A DNA stretch of 64,000 bases from CAZDWZ01 sp964509425 (GTDB lineage Bacteria; Bdellovibrionota_C; UBA2361; SZUA-149; CAZDWZ01). A program made the position numbers and the translations under genes. Positions 49,414-58,419 of this stretch are shown piece after piece. Positions within the stretch are counted from its first letter, which is position 1, and each line of letters begins with the position of its first letter. The stretch spans positions 62,001 through 126,000 of the forward strand of contig CAZDWZ010000003.1 in NCBI GenBank assembly GCA_964509425.1, read 5' to 3'. The notes under the pieces were generated by a model that ran no database searches, was not told where the DNA came from, and saw only the letters and a program-made list of their open reading frames with translations.

Positions 49414-52296
49414 CTACTTCGACTCCAGGACGGTGACGGGGAAATGCGCGAACAAATCTCCCGTGTGCGCGTGTTGACCGAGCGTCATCGTTTCCTTTGT
49501 CAGGACATTCTCGTAGAGGCCGGCAAAATTTGAAGGAAGCTCGATCCTCGTGTCTTTCCAGACTGGCTGGCCGAAGGGGAAACGCATTCGAGGGTCCGCG
49601 GGCGGACCGGACAGAAGGCGATAAAATAACCGCGGAACAAGCACAAGCACTTGTTTGTTGTTCGTTGCTCTTAGAAACCCGATGAGATGCGAAGCCTTCT
49701 CGCCTCGTATGTTGAGCGGCACGTATTCTCCGTGCTTGAACAGCTCGGCATTCCTTTTCCGAAGTTGGAGGAGCCGGTGAGTGAGCAAGAGTTTCCCCCT
49801 ACCGTCTGATAGACCATCGAGCATCGTGTGCAGCCTCGTCTGCCAATCGTCCGGGGACTCGGACTCAAATTGAGAAGTAAGCGCGGCGAGCATTCCTTCC
49901 CGCGCCTCATAGTCGACGTGGCGCCGGTTATCGGGATCGACGAGGCTGAAATCCCAGAGTTCTGTTCCCTGGTAAATATCGGGGACACCGGGACAGCAGA
50001 ACTTCAGCGCCGTTTGCGCGAGTCCGTTTAGTAATCCACACTGAATGATGATCGAGAGAGTACGCTCCATCTCGGCCAAGAACTTAATGTTCTGTTCATC
50101 CAAGACACGCTCGATGTAACTCGCCACGGCCCGGTCGTATTTTTCATCCGGATTGACCCAACTCGTAAACTGCTTCGCTTCGTGAATTGCTTTCTGGAAA
50201 TATGACGACACTCTTTCTCGATAGCGCGGAAGCGTCTCGATCGAGAAATCCGTTGGCCAGCTTCCGATGAGCGTCTGATAAATAAAATACGTCGTGTTCT
50301 TGTTCGGAATTCGGCCGCTTTCGCTGCTGCTCGAGAACTTTCGATTCATGCGGTCGAACTTTGCGAGCAGATGCGAAAATTCTTCGGGCATCTCGGAGAG
50401 CACATTCAGCCGTGCTCTCATGTCTTCTCCACGTTTCGTATCGTGCGTAGAGAGCGGCGAGAGCGATCCAGGAAGTTTTTCTTGCCGCGTGCGCATTGCG
50501 AGATGAAGTTGCTCGACATCGGTGCCAAAAACTTCCGGACTTCCACCGACTTCGTTCAACGAAAGGAGACGGCTGAATATGTAGAACGCCGTATCTTCGA
50601 CACCCTTCGCCGCGACCGGTGAAGTGACTTGCTGGAACTTCCGTACGAAGGCGAGCTGACGCTTCGAATATTCGGCATCGGCGCCATCGGACTGAAGGAG
50701 CAGCGTCTTCAACAGAAAATCGAAAATCGAAGGGTGAACGGCCGGGTTCCTTCTCCGTGCCTGGCGAACCGCGAGCTCGAACCTCCGACGATCCCGTTCA
50801 GAAACTCCTTCCTCGTCAACATAGGAACGGTAAACCGGAAATTGCGAGATGACGTCTCGAAGTGCCGCGGTCAAAGCGGCGAGGGTAAAATCTCGGTGGT
50901 GACGGTTCAGCTCTGAGATGGCGTCGAGTTGGTGTGCCAGAACGTGAAGCTCGGAGGAGAGTGCTGTCCTCTGAACCTCGTCTCGGCTTCTGTAAGCAAC
51001 TTCATGAAATGAAGGCGTTCCGGAAGACCACCTCGAGTAGATTCGGTTGAATTCTTTCTCGTTTTGCTTGTCGACAAAAGCGAGATTCACCGATGTCAAA
51101 AACTCATACCCGGTCGTTCCGTCCACCGGCCAATTCTCGGGGAGCTGTTCGTCGAGTGCGAGTATCTTCTCCACGATAAGATACGGCGAATCGGTGGACT
51201 CGCGGTCCATGCCGGCTGTCGCCTCTCGAAGTTGCTCAAGATAGCGTCTCGGATCGAAGAGTCCATCAATGTGGTCGATACGCAAGCCGTCGATCGAACT
51301 ATCGCGTACAAGCTCGAAAATCAATGAATGCGCCGCTTCAAAGACTTCGGCCCTCTCCATACATATCGCGGCAAGCTCATTAATATCAAAAAATCGGCGA
51401 TAGTTGATCTCATCCATCGCGACGCGGAAATGTGAGAGTCGATAAGCCTGTGCATTGAGAAGCTCGTCGAGCTTATTGAAGGTTTCGCTTTTCCCGGGAG
51501 AACCATTGAATTCGATCATCGTCCGCTCGACGCTCTCTCGGATTTTGGTATTCCGAGCAAGAAGTGAATCGATTCGCCGGCGGATCACTTCCTTTTCTCG
51601 AGTTCTCTCTGCCACCTTTTCGGTGCTAGTTTCAAAGCGTCTGGGAAGGTTTCGCACGGCCGTCACGATGCTTTGATACTCGAGGACATCAGCGACAGCC
51701 TCTTCGCTCCCGGCCGAATTTTCGTCCAGTTCGCTCATTCGATGCAACAACAGCGCTTCGATTGAGCATGGTGATATCGGCAAGCGATGCTCGAAATACG
51801 CGATGAGGAATTTCCCTTCCACCAAAGTCAGCTGCAGCTCTCCGGATTCTAACGAATCTCCGTATGACTGACCCAAAATGGGGAGGAGCACCTTGTTTCT
51901 CAGTTCTTGCTTTAGCGAAGAGTGCCAGTCGATGTCGAAGTGAGACGCAAACGGTGACGCCGGTCCATTTTCAAGTACGTCGCTCCACCAGTCATTTCCG
52001 TTTCCAAGAATGCCCATGTGATTCGGAACAACGTCGAAAATGATCCCTATGCCGAGACTCTTTGCGGTCTTCGCCAGTTTGTCGAAGTCTTCTCTTGAAC
52101 CGAGTTCCGGATTTAGTTCTCGGTGATTCGAGATATCGTATCCGTGCGCGCTTCCGGGGCGCGCGCGAAGGCAAGGGGAAAGATACAGATGTGAAACTCC
52201 GAGTGCGGAAAGGTACGGCAAACGTTGAGCAAGATCCTCGAATCTAAACTCCGAGCCGAGCTGAACGCGGTACGTGGCACGCGGGAAACGAGACAT
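49414..52296 (-). CDS. treY: malto-oligosyltrehalose synthase
   Basis: 960 residues, as expected for TreY (GH13). It turns the reducing-end alpha-1,4 bond of maltodextrins into the alpha,alpha-1,1 bond of trehalose, in the cytoplasm. Motifs in order are ATYRVQLGSEFRFEDL, HLYLSPCLRARPGSAHGYD, FDVVPNHMGI (region I), GLRIDHIDGLFDP (region II, with nucleophile Asp), VEKILALDEQLPENWPVDGT (with acid Glu), LSTHDTKRGEDMRAR, and a C-terminal PGVPDIYQGTELWDFSLVDP. All catalytic parts are kept. The usual partner TreZ (trehalohydrolase), which frees trehalose, and the debranching TreX are not next to it. It diverges from a GH15 gene, giving a small alpha-glucan or trehalose locus. Confidence 0.93.
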   Translation of the reverse strand: MSRFPRATYRVQLGSEFRFEDLAQRLPYLSALGVSHLYLSPCLRARPGSAHGYDISNHRELNPELGSREDFDKLAKTAKSLGIGIIFDVVPNHMGILGNGNDWWSDVLENGPASPFASHFDIDWHSSLKQELRNKVLLPILGQSYGDSLESGELQLTLVEGKFLIAYFEHRLPISPCSIEALLLHRMSELDENSAGSEEAVADVLEYQSIVTAVRNLPRRFETSTEKVAERTREKEVIRRRIDSLLARNTKIRESVERTMIEFNGSPGKSETFNKLDELLNAQAYRLSHFRVAMDEINYRRFFDINELAAICMERAEVFEAAHSLIFELVRDSSIDGLRIDHIDGLFDPRRYLEQLREATAGMDRESTDSPYLIVEKILALDEQLPENWPVDGTTGYEFLTSVNLAFVDKQNEKEFNRIYSRWSSGTPSFHEVAYRSRDEVQRTALSSELHVLAHQLDAISELNRHHRDFTLAALTAALRDVISQFPVYRSYVDEEGVSERDRRRFELAVRQARRRNPAVHPSIFDFLLKTLLLQSDGADAEYSKRQLAFVRKFQQVTSPVAAKGVEDTAFYIFSRLLSLNEVGGSPEVFGTDVEQLHLAMRTRQEKLPGSLSPLSTHDTKRGEDMRARLNVLSEMPEEFSHLLAKFDRMNRKFSSSSESGRIPNKNTTYFIYQTLIGSWPTDFSIETLPRYRERVSSYFQKAIHEAKQFTSWVNPDEKYDRAVASYIERVLDEQNIKFLAEMERTLSIIIQCGLLNGLAQTALKFCCPGVPDIYQGTELWDFSLVDPDNRRHVDYEAREGMLAALTSQFESESPDDWQTRLHTMLDGLSDGRGKLLLTHRLLQLRKRNAELFKHGEYVPLNIRGEKASHLIGFLRATNNKQVLVLVPRLFYRLLSGPPADPRMRFPFGQPVWKDTRIELPSNFAGLYENVLTKETMTLGQHAHTGDLFAHFPVTVLESK

Positions 52297-52539
52297 GTCG
52301 ATGACTCCGAAATAAGTTTTTCTCCGTGTATGTAAGTCAAAAATGTATTACGACGGAAAAACGCCGGCGAGCGGCGGAGAGCAGTGAGAGCACGATGTTA
52401 AAATAAAGAGCGAATAACTCAAGCACTATGATGACCGACATACCGGAAGAGCAACTTTGGCGAGATCGACACTGCGTGAGTGCCGATGAAGGATTTAAGT
52501 CGTCAAAAAAGCGGGTTCAGAGCCGAGGAGAAATAGTTC

Positions 52540-54435
52540 ATGGCGTATTTGCCGATTGAGTCATACGGGGTGATTGGTGATTTGCATTCTGCGGCTCTCG
52601 TTGGAATCAATGGTTCTGTCGACTGGTGCTGTCTTCCGTATTTTGATTCGCCAAGTGTCTTCGGGCGGATTCTGGATGAAGAGATCGGCGGTTACTTTCA
52701 GGTAGCACCGACGCATCCGACGAAACAGCGTCAAATGTATCTTCCGGACAGCAACATTTTGGTCACGCGCTCGTATACCGACGGCGGGCTCGGAGAGGTC
52801 GAGGATTTCATGGCAATCCTTCCCGAAACGTCGCAGCAGAAAATCCATCAAATTATTCGCACGGTGAAATGCATTCGGGGAGAAATCACCTATACCGTCG
52901 AATGCTTCCCCGCGTTTGACTACGCACGAAAAGACCATCGCATGCATAGCTCTCGCGAAGGAGTTATTTTTGAAACCGAAGGTCCTCAGCTCTACGTACT
53001 CCAGTCGTCAGCGCCGCTTGAGATTCGGAATAATGGAGTTGTTGCAACCGTGGCACTCCGCGAAGGCGAAAGCGCCCATTTCGTCTTTGCTTGTTTTCCG
53101 AGTCCTCCGGAGGGCTCTCCGTTTCAGTATTTAGAGCCACCACATCCTCAGCTCGAACGGACGAGAAAATATTGGCAGAACTGGATTGGGAAATGCACCT
53201 ATCAGGGCCGATGGTCGGAGATGGTATACCGCTCGGCCCTTGTCTTGAAGCTCATGACGTTCCAACCGACGGGGGCGATTGTGGCTGCCCCAACGATGGC
53301 GCTTCCAGAAGGCATCGGAGGGACTCGGAACTGGGATTATCGGTACACGTGGATTCGAGATGCGAGTTTCACGATTTATGCGTTGATGAGAATCGGCTAC
53401 GAAGATGAAGCGACCGCCTTTCTCGCATGGCTTGAAGCTCGATGCGATGAAATGAATACCGTCTCGCGCGGGAAGTTCAACCCATTTGCGTGGTTCAGTA
53501 GCCGCAGTAACAAAAAACCGGAAGAGTCCCTGAGCTCTTTAGTTCCGCCACTTAACCTTATGTACGGAATTCGCGGCGAGCACGTTCTCGAGGAATCGGA
53601 ACTCACGCACCTTCGGGGATATCGAAACTCACGCCCAGTGCGCATCGGGAATGCTGCCTACAGCCAGCTTCAGCTAGACATTTACGGCGAGCTCATCGAT
53701 GCCGTCTACATTTACAACCGTCACGTGCGGCCGATCTCCGCCAAGTTATGGTCGAACATCAGGCAGCTCGTGGAGTGGGTCTCGGAGAACTGGGATCGTG
53801 AAGACGAAGGCATCTGGGAGTGGAGAGCGGGGAAGCAGAATTTCGTATTCTCACGGCTAATGAACTGGGTTGCTCTCGATCGCGCAGTGAGATTATCGTT
53901 CAATCATGGATATCCCGGCAACACCCTCAGCTGGATGCAGACCAGAGATAGGATTTACGATCAAATCATGGATCGCGGATGGAACGAAGAGCGCCAGGCG
54001 TTTCGTCAGTGTTATGAAAATTCGGCGATGGACTCCGCGAACCTCATGATGCCTCTCGTGAAGTTCATTTCTGCACGGGATCCGCGGATGATATCAACGC
54101 TGGACGAAACCCTTCGCACGTTGACGCGGGATTTCCTCGTCTACCGTTATGATCCGGAAGTTTCTCAGGACGGAATCAGCGGAGAAGAGGGGACCTTTTC
54201 GATATGTACATTCTGGTTGGCGGAGTGTCTGGCCCGCGCAGGAAGAGTCGATGAAGCGCATCTTATGATCCAGAGGATCATCTCAGCGGCGAACCACCTC
54301 GGACTTTATTCTGAAGAAATCGGGCTCAATGGCGAGATGCTCGGGAATTTCCCACAGGCGTATACACATCTCAGCCTCATCAGCGCGGTGGTAAACGTCA
54401 ATCGAGCGCTTGACGAGGCAAAGAAGTCAGCGTGA
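52540..54435 (+). CDS. GH15-family glucoamylase/trehalase-like hydrolase
   Basis: 631 residues with GAGGAG upstream and no signal peptide, so cytoplasmic. The N-terminal domain opens LPIESYGVIGDLHSAALVG and VDWCCLPYFDSPSVFGRIL. The (alpha/alpha)6 barrel has RNWDYRYTWIRDASFTIYAL, the general-acid region of GEHVLEESELTHLRGY, PVRIGNAAYSQLQLD and the general-base region of SGEEGTFSICTFWLAECL. This is the bacterial GH15 type. Members are recorded as glucoamylases, or as trehalases in mycobacteria. With TreY diverging from the same spacer, trehalose breakdown or maltodextrin trimming are both sensible. It ends 10 bp before the converging RegA gene. Confidence 0.9.
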   Translation: MAYLPIESYGVIGDLHSAALVGINGSVDWCCLPYFDSPSVFGRILDEEIGGYFQVAPTHPTKQRQMYLPDSNILVTRSYTDGGLGEVEDFMAILPETSQQKIHQIIRTVKCIRGEITYTVECFPAFDYARKDHRMHSSREGVIFETEGPQLYVLQSSAPLEIRNNGVVATVALREGESAHFVFACFPSPPEGSPFQYLEPPHPQLERTRKYWQNWIGKCTYQGRWSEMVYRSALVLKLMTFQPTGAIVAAPTMALPEGIGGTRNWDYRYTWIRDASFTIYALMRIGYEDEATAFLAWLEARCDEMNTVSRGKFNPFAWFSSRSNKKPEESLSSLVPPLNLMYGIRGEHVLEESELTHLRGYRNSRPVRIGNAAYSQLQLDIYGELIDAVYIYNRHVRPISAKLWSNIRQLVEWVSENWDREDEGIWEWRAGKQNFVFSRLMNWVALDRAVRLSFNHGYPGNTLSWMQTRDRIYDQIMDRGWNEERQAFRQCYENSAMDSANLMMPLVKFISARDPRMISTLDETLRTLTRDFLVYRYDPEVSQDGISGEEGTFSICTFWLAECLARAGRVDEAHLMIQRIISAANHLGLYSEEIGLNGEMLGNFPQAYTHLSLISAVVNVNRALDEAKKSA

Positions 54436-54445
54436 CCGCCGACGA

Positions 54446-54979
54446 TCATCGGACGACGCCCGGACTTTTTTGGAGCTTACGCTGAAGCGAACGTCGATGA
54501 ACGCCCAATGCCTTTGCCGCATGAGAGATATTTCCTTCGTATTCATCAACGACCCGTTGGATGTGATCCCATTCGACCTGAGAGAGCGAAGGCACCGGAA
54601 CCTCTGTCGTGCGGATATCTCCCTCAAAGGCGGAGAGGATCTGCTCGATGGTCACGGGCTTCGTGAGGTAGTGGATCGCTCCGAGCTTCATTGACTCAGT
54701 GGCCGTCGAAATTGAGCCGTACCCCGTCAAAACTATGGTCGATAAGTTTGGGTGGTGCTCAGCGACAAAGCGAAGAAACTCGAGGCCGTTCTCGTGAGGC
54801 ATCCGCAGATCCGTTATTGCCCGGCGGATATCATGTTCGGCGAGCAGCTGAAGCGCTTCGGTGACGTTTCCGGCAGCGAGCGTGACGAACCCGCGATCGG
54901 ACAGCGCGCGGCGCAGTCGGCTGCGAAATTTTTCGTCATCATCCAATACGAGGAAGTCTACTGTCGTCTTCGGGTCCAT
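54446..54979 (-). CDS. regA: RegA/PrrA/ActR-family response regulator
   Basis: 177 residues, the family length. Receiver domain with LVLDDDEKFRSRL, phospho-acceptor Asp57 (AITDLRMPHENGLEFL) and the conserved TKPV lysine. A short linker leads to a Fis-type helix-turn-helix (GNISHAAKALGVHRRSLQRK) near residue 150-172. This is the RegA/ActR group, regulators of energy and redox genes in alphaproteobacteria and some other proteobacteria. It is encoded 23 bp downstream of its likely kinase RegB. The end KSPG is close to the family consensus, in which the stretch before it is almost fixed. The symbol is by family, not by orthology test. Confidence 0.88.
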   Translation of the reverse strand: MDPKTTVDFLVLDDDEKFRSRLRRALSDRGFVTLAAGNVTEALQLLAEHDIRRAITDLRMPHENGLEFLRFVAEHHPNLSTIVLTGYGSISTATESMKLGAIHYLTKPVTIEQILSAFEGDIRTTEVPVPSLSQVEWDHIQRVVDEYEGNISHAAKALGVHRRSLQRKLQKSPGVVR

Positions 54980-55002
54980 AGTTCAAGGCCGCTGCTCTTC
55001 TC

Positions 55003-56268
55003 TCACACGGGGATGACCATCTCTGCTGTCGTTCCTTGGCCTTGCTCCGAATGGAGCTGAAGTTTTCCGCCAATGCTCTCCGCGGTAAGCCTGGCGAGAA
55101 ACACTCCGAGGCCCATTCCTTTTCCTTCCTCCTTCGTCGAGAAAAATGGTTCACCGACTCGATCGAGCACTTCAGGTGGCATCCCGCAGCCGTTGTCGGC
55201 GACCTGAAGGCGGCAGTTCCCGTTTTCGATATCTGCGCGGATGAGCACTCGTGTTTCTGCCCCGGCCGACTCGACGGCATTTTTCGCAAGAGAAGTTACC
55301 GCCTGACGTATTGCGAGTCGAGGAATTCGAAGCACCGGATCTTCCTCACCACTCTCAACGGCGACTTGCGTTCCAAATCGTGCGTGAAGCGATTCGCGAA
55401 TTTCATTCATGAACTCACCGAGTGATACAACGGTTGCCTGCTCTCCGGCCACTTCCCCCGAGCAGCCACCCATCTGGTGAACGATTTCTTTGCACCGGGC
55501 GAGCTCGGACTTCATGAGTTCAATGTCTTCATGAATGCGGTAACGGCTCTCGAAGGGATCGTCAATCGTTGCTCGCTCCAGTTCTTCAAGGGCGATCAGG
55601 ATCGTTCCGAGAGGAGTCGAGAGCTCATGCGCTGCACCGGCAGCGAGAGTCGTCAGCGAGGCGAGTCGCTGATGATTCGCCCGGAGACTCTCGGCTTGCC
55701 GCTCGCTTTTCCGGAGCTCTTCGGCGATTCGGCTGATGCAGTAAACGGTGATGAGCGCCACGATTATGTAAGCCACCCACATTCCAAGGAGATGTACGCT
55801 GAGCCCGCTCGCCGGATCAATTCCTTCGGCGGCAGCTCCGAACGTCGAATGATGATGCATACCGTGTTTCCCGTCAGTGACCACGAAAAGCATCCCGAAA
55901 AGAATGATGGAGAGAATGGCAATGCCCCAGCTCCACACCCGATCAAGAACAACCGCTGCGACGACGACATGAAGGAGGTAAAGAATACTGAACGGATTTT
56001 CTGGACCTCCGCTAAATTGCAACATCAGCGTCAGAAGAAAAATGTCCGCAACGGAAATCGCACGGAGCAGATATTGGCTCTGCTTTGCTCGTTCAGGGAG
56101 ATGGCCGAGGAGCACGTTGCTGAGCGCGGTCACGAGAAAGATCGCGATGAGCGGCGCGGTTTGGATGGGCAATTGCAGCCATCCCGAAGCCACGAGCAGC
56201 GTTACGCCCTGACCACCAACCGCAAGCCACCGAAGTCTCCTCAGCCAATCGAGAGAGAGATCATTCAT
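55003..56268 (-). CDS. regB: RegB/PrrB-family redox sensor kinase
   Basis: About 422 residues from the ATG at 56268, with AAGAGG upstream; a longer frame adds 47 residues without domain support. Six or so membrane helices follow the start. The loop GGPENPFSILYLLHV matches the ubiquinone-binding heptad (GGxxNPF) of RegB. The H box is LAAGAAHELSTPLGTI. Beyond it, LARCKEIVHQMGGC fits the redox box whose Cys forms a disulfide in RegB. The ATPase domain has SLAKNAVESAG (N box), ADNGCGMPPEV, and EEGKGMGLGVFLA. Sensing parts and catalytic parts are therefore present. It should respond to quinone or oxygen state and phosphorylate the RegA encoded just downstream. An outside His-rich loop (GKHGMHHHST) is a local extra. 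Confidence 0.9.
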   Translation of the reverse strand: MNDLSLDWLRRLRWLAVGGQGVTLLVASGWLQLPIQTAPLIAIFLVTALSNVLLGHLPERAKQSQYLLRAISVADIFLLTLMLQFSGGPENPFSILYLLHVVVAAVVLDRVWSWGIAILSIILFGMLFVVTDGKHGMHHHSTFGAAAEGIDPASGLSVHLLGMWVAYIIVALITVYCISRIAEELRKSERQAESLRANHQRLASLTTLAAGAAHELSTPLGTILIALEELERATIDDPFESRYRIHEDIELMKSELARCKEIVHQMGGCSGEVAGEQATVVSLGEFMNEIRESLHARFGTQVAVESGEEDPVLRIPRLAIRQAVTSLAKNAVESAGAETRVLIRADIENGNCRLQVADNGCGMPPEVLDRVGEPFFSTKEEGKGMGLGVFLARLTAESIGGKLQLHSEQGQGTTAEMVIPV

Positions 56269-56499
56269 CCCATACCTCTTTGTTTCTGCTTTTTCGAAGA
56301 GTCCCTCTGGCCCTGCACGATCGAATGTCTCTCGAGTTTCTTGTGAACTGCGGAGAGCGGCGCGGAGCCAGCAGATTCGAATCGTTAATTCCTTCCAGAA
56401 AGACTGCATGAGAACTAATATAATACTGTATAGTTTCGTGGATGATTCACTACCATAGGGTCAATTGACTGGAGAATCAGTTCGACTAACCTGTTGAAT

Positions 56500-56718
56500 A
56501 TGCGAAGAAAACTGAGACGCCCGAGGCGTGCCGCCGGGCAAAATGACGATGCCGCGAGATTTCCCTGTCCGGTTTGCTGGCAGCCGCTGGTTATCCCCGT
56601 GGACCGAAGCGCGGGTAAAAATCAGGAGTTCGTGTACGATTGTGAAGTGTGTTGCCGGCCGCTTCGAGTTACAATTTCACTTGGCAGAAAGGTAACCGCG
56701 TCCGCAGTAAGTGAATGA
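56500..56718 (+). CDS. small CPXCG-type zinc-binding protein
   Basis: 72 residues from the ATG at 56500 (a TTG at 56494 is the other choice). Two pairs of cysteines are in the pattern FPCPVCWQ and YDCEVCCRPLRVTI, separated by a stretch with VDRSAGKNQEFV. This matches the small bacterial Cys-rich CPXCG family, which should bind one zinc ion; here the first knuckle lacks the Gly. A basic N-terminal tail (MRRKLRRPRRAAG) is unusual and might bind nucleic acid. It diverges from the RegB gene. No function is known for the family. Confidence 0.78.
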   Translation: MRRKLRRPRRAAGQNDDAARFPCPVCWQPLVIPVDRSAGKNQEFVYDCEVCCRPLRVTISLGRKVTASAVSE

Positions 56719-56840
56719 TTGATCGCGCGCAACTCTCTGAAATGCGATTGAATTATTACTTCTTCTAGTATTAAGCACCATCTCTCCAGACGGCGGCAAT
56801 AATAATACCTTATATAAGCAGACTTTCTAAGGAAGTTGTC

Positions 56841-57533
56841 ATGTTTAAAAAAGTTGTACTAAGTTTTTTGTCGTTGAGTCTCGTGGCCTGCAGTGCCCGC
56901 TCACCTTCACCAAACCGAGGCCAAGACCTCCAACATACCGTTTCGTATAAGGGTGAAAATTTAGGGAGGATCTCGGAGTGGTATACCGGGAGCTTCTCAA
57001 ATTGGCAGAGTATCGCAGCGCGAAATCCTCATATTGCTCCCCAAGCTTTGAAGATAGGCGAAAAAGTCTATGTCCCTTCGGTCATGGTTCTGAAGAGCGA
57101 TAAGATGCCGAAGGCATTTTTAGATCCATCCAGAAAAAATGCCGCTGTTCCAGACGCATCGAAGAAGCCCCTTCGCGTCGCTGCCGTGAAGGTTGCGAAG
57201 AAACGAGTTGCTCAAAAGGATAAGCCTGTCGCCATCGCAAAGAATGAGGTGACGAGCCCAAAAGTTGAGAATAGTAAAACGACCCCAGTCCCGGTTCCGG
57301 CCAAGGTGGCAAAGCCTGAGTCCGAAGATACCGTCGTAAAATTCGAGGCGGAAGAGAAGAAGGAGCTCGCCGCGATCGACGCCGAAGTGAGTTCAATCGA
57401 ATCAGAAGGGAAGGCGGAGCCGCTAAACAGCGTTTTTGTCTGTCGCGGAACTCAGTGCAATAAAGCAAAGGAACTTCCCGACACCGAACCTGCTGAGACC
57501 GAAGTTGCTGAGATTGCGAAAATCCCGCAGTAG
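56841..57533 (+). CDS. LysM-domain lipoprotein
   Basis: 230 residues. The N-terminal signal peptide ends in a lipobox (LSLVAC) near residue 17, so it is a lipoprotein. One LysM peptidoglycan-binding domain follows (HTVSYKGENLGRISEWYTGS to LKIGEKVYVPS, about 32-80). The rest is Lys-, Glu- and Ala-rich and probably extended. It ends with a Cys pair (FVCRGTQCNKAKELP) that could form a disulfide. A role in tethering the outer membrane to the cell wall or sensing it is likely from the parts, but no enzyme domain is present. It stands alone, upstream of the terminator that serves the convergent 10-cysteine protein gene. Confidence 0.82.
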   Translation: MFKKVVLSFLSLSLVACSARSPSPNRGQDLQHTVSYKGENLGRISEWYTGSFSNWQSIAARNPHIAPQALKIGEKVYVPSVMVLKSDKMPKAFLDPSRKNAAVPDASKKPLRVAAVKVAKKRVAQKDKPVAIAKNEVTSPKVENSKTTPVPVPAKVAKPESEDTVVKFEAEEKKELAAIDAEVSSIESEGKAEPLNSVFVCRGTQCNKAKELPDTEPAETEVAEIAKIPQ

Positions 57534-57540
57534 CGTCCGC

Positions 57541-57578
57541 CGGTAAAAAAACGGGAGCGTGAACCAATCACGCTCCCG
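57541..57578 (-). terminator. rho-independent terminator, reverse strand
   Basis: CGGGAGCGTGA (57552-57562) pairs with TCACGCTCCCG (57568-57578) across 5 bases. On the reverse strand the stem is followed by a run of T (from 57551 to 57545), so it ends transcripts from the 10-cysteine protein gene at 57691-58194. It also lies 18 bp after the stop of the forward LysM gene and may block read-through there. Confidence 0.85.
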
Positions 57579-57690
57579 ATGAATTGTATTCCGGCCCAAT
57601 CTTTAGAGAACATCTGGAGCTGCATTCTGAAAAATGCAGCGCAACGATTGATTCTCATCCACGTCGTGGTTCAGAACACATTTCGAGATT

Positions 57691-58194
57691 CTAGAACCAA
57701 CCCACGCAGATCTCGTTGTGCGGGGAACGAAGATCGCGACAGCCGCGTCGGCGCTCTTCTGGATTACAGCCGCGCTCATTGACGTGATATCCCGTCGGAC
57801 AAGCGCCCGGCTGATATCCGTATCGATCATCATATGCCCCCGGATCGCGGCGTCGTCCGCGATCGTTTCGATCATATCGGTCATAGCGGTACCGATCTCG
57901 TCGATCGCCGTTGTTCCAACCGCCGCCGGAATACGGAGCTTGATAGTTCGGCCGATTGTACTGGCCCCATCCACCTCGCCTTTCCCAGTCACGGAATCGA
58001 TCCTGACCCTTATTATCGAGGTCAACGCAGCAATTGTTCCCGTATCCGGGACGGAAGCTACAGTGATCAATTCCAAGGTTGATCATCTCGCAGTTGAAGG
58101 GACAGGGCCGACAGAACTGATCGGCAAGAGTTAGGGACGGCAGAGCAAAGAGTGCCGATGTCGCGAGCAGTGTTGCCGTAAGGAAGCGCCTCAT
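57691..58194 (-). CDS. secreted 10-cysteine protein, family member 2
   Basis: 167 residues. Sec signal peptide (ATLLATSALFALPSLTLA). The N-terminal module is CRPCPFNC, IDHCSFRP, NCCVDLDNKG and the C-terminal module is GACPTGYHVNERGCNPEERR, RGCRDLRSP, ICV. This is the same ten cysteines in a 6+4 pattern as the protein at 47911-48312, with many of the same residues between them. The linker differs: here it is longer and very rich in Arg, Asp, Tyr and Gly (DRYRYDRYDRNDRGRRR), whereas the other is Gly/Asn/Gln-rich. The conserved modules with a free linker point to two small disulfide domains on a flexible tether. Function is unknown. Confidence 0.78.
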   Translation of the reverse strand: MRRFLTATLLATSALFALPSLTLADQFCRPCPFNCEMINLGIDHCSFRPGYGNNCCVDLDNKGQDRFRDWERRGGWGQYNRPNYQAPYSGGGWNNGDRRDRYRYDRYDRNDRGRRRDPGAYDDRYGYQPGACPTGYHVNERGCNPEERRRGCRDLRSPHNEICVGWF

Positions 58195-58419
58195 ATGGTG
58201 GACTCCGAAAAGAGAGTTGTTCTTGAATGTTCAGGACCTCAAAAATGCCGTTATTTCGAGCATATGCGCAAGCCGAACGGGCTCGTATGATCAGCTTCAG
58301 GGAAAGGAATTTCTTGAAGAGTTTCGAAGGTTTCCGATGAAAACAGCGGGGTATCGCAAGGAAGTTAAGTAATTCCTAGGTTTAGCCGATCTTTTTAAAT
58401 GCCGGGATAAGTAATCAGG

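Noticed and set aside
55477..56346. A 289-codon forward frame over the RegB gene
   Set aside because: Antisense to a protein with every RegB motif; the translated product has no recognisable feature.
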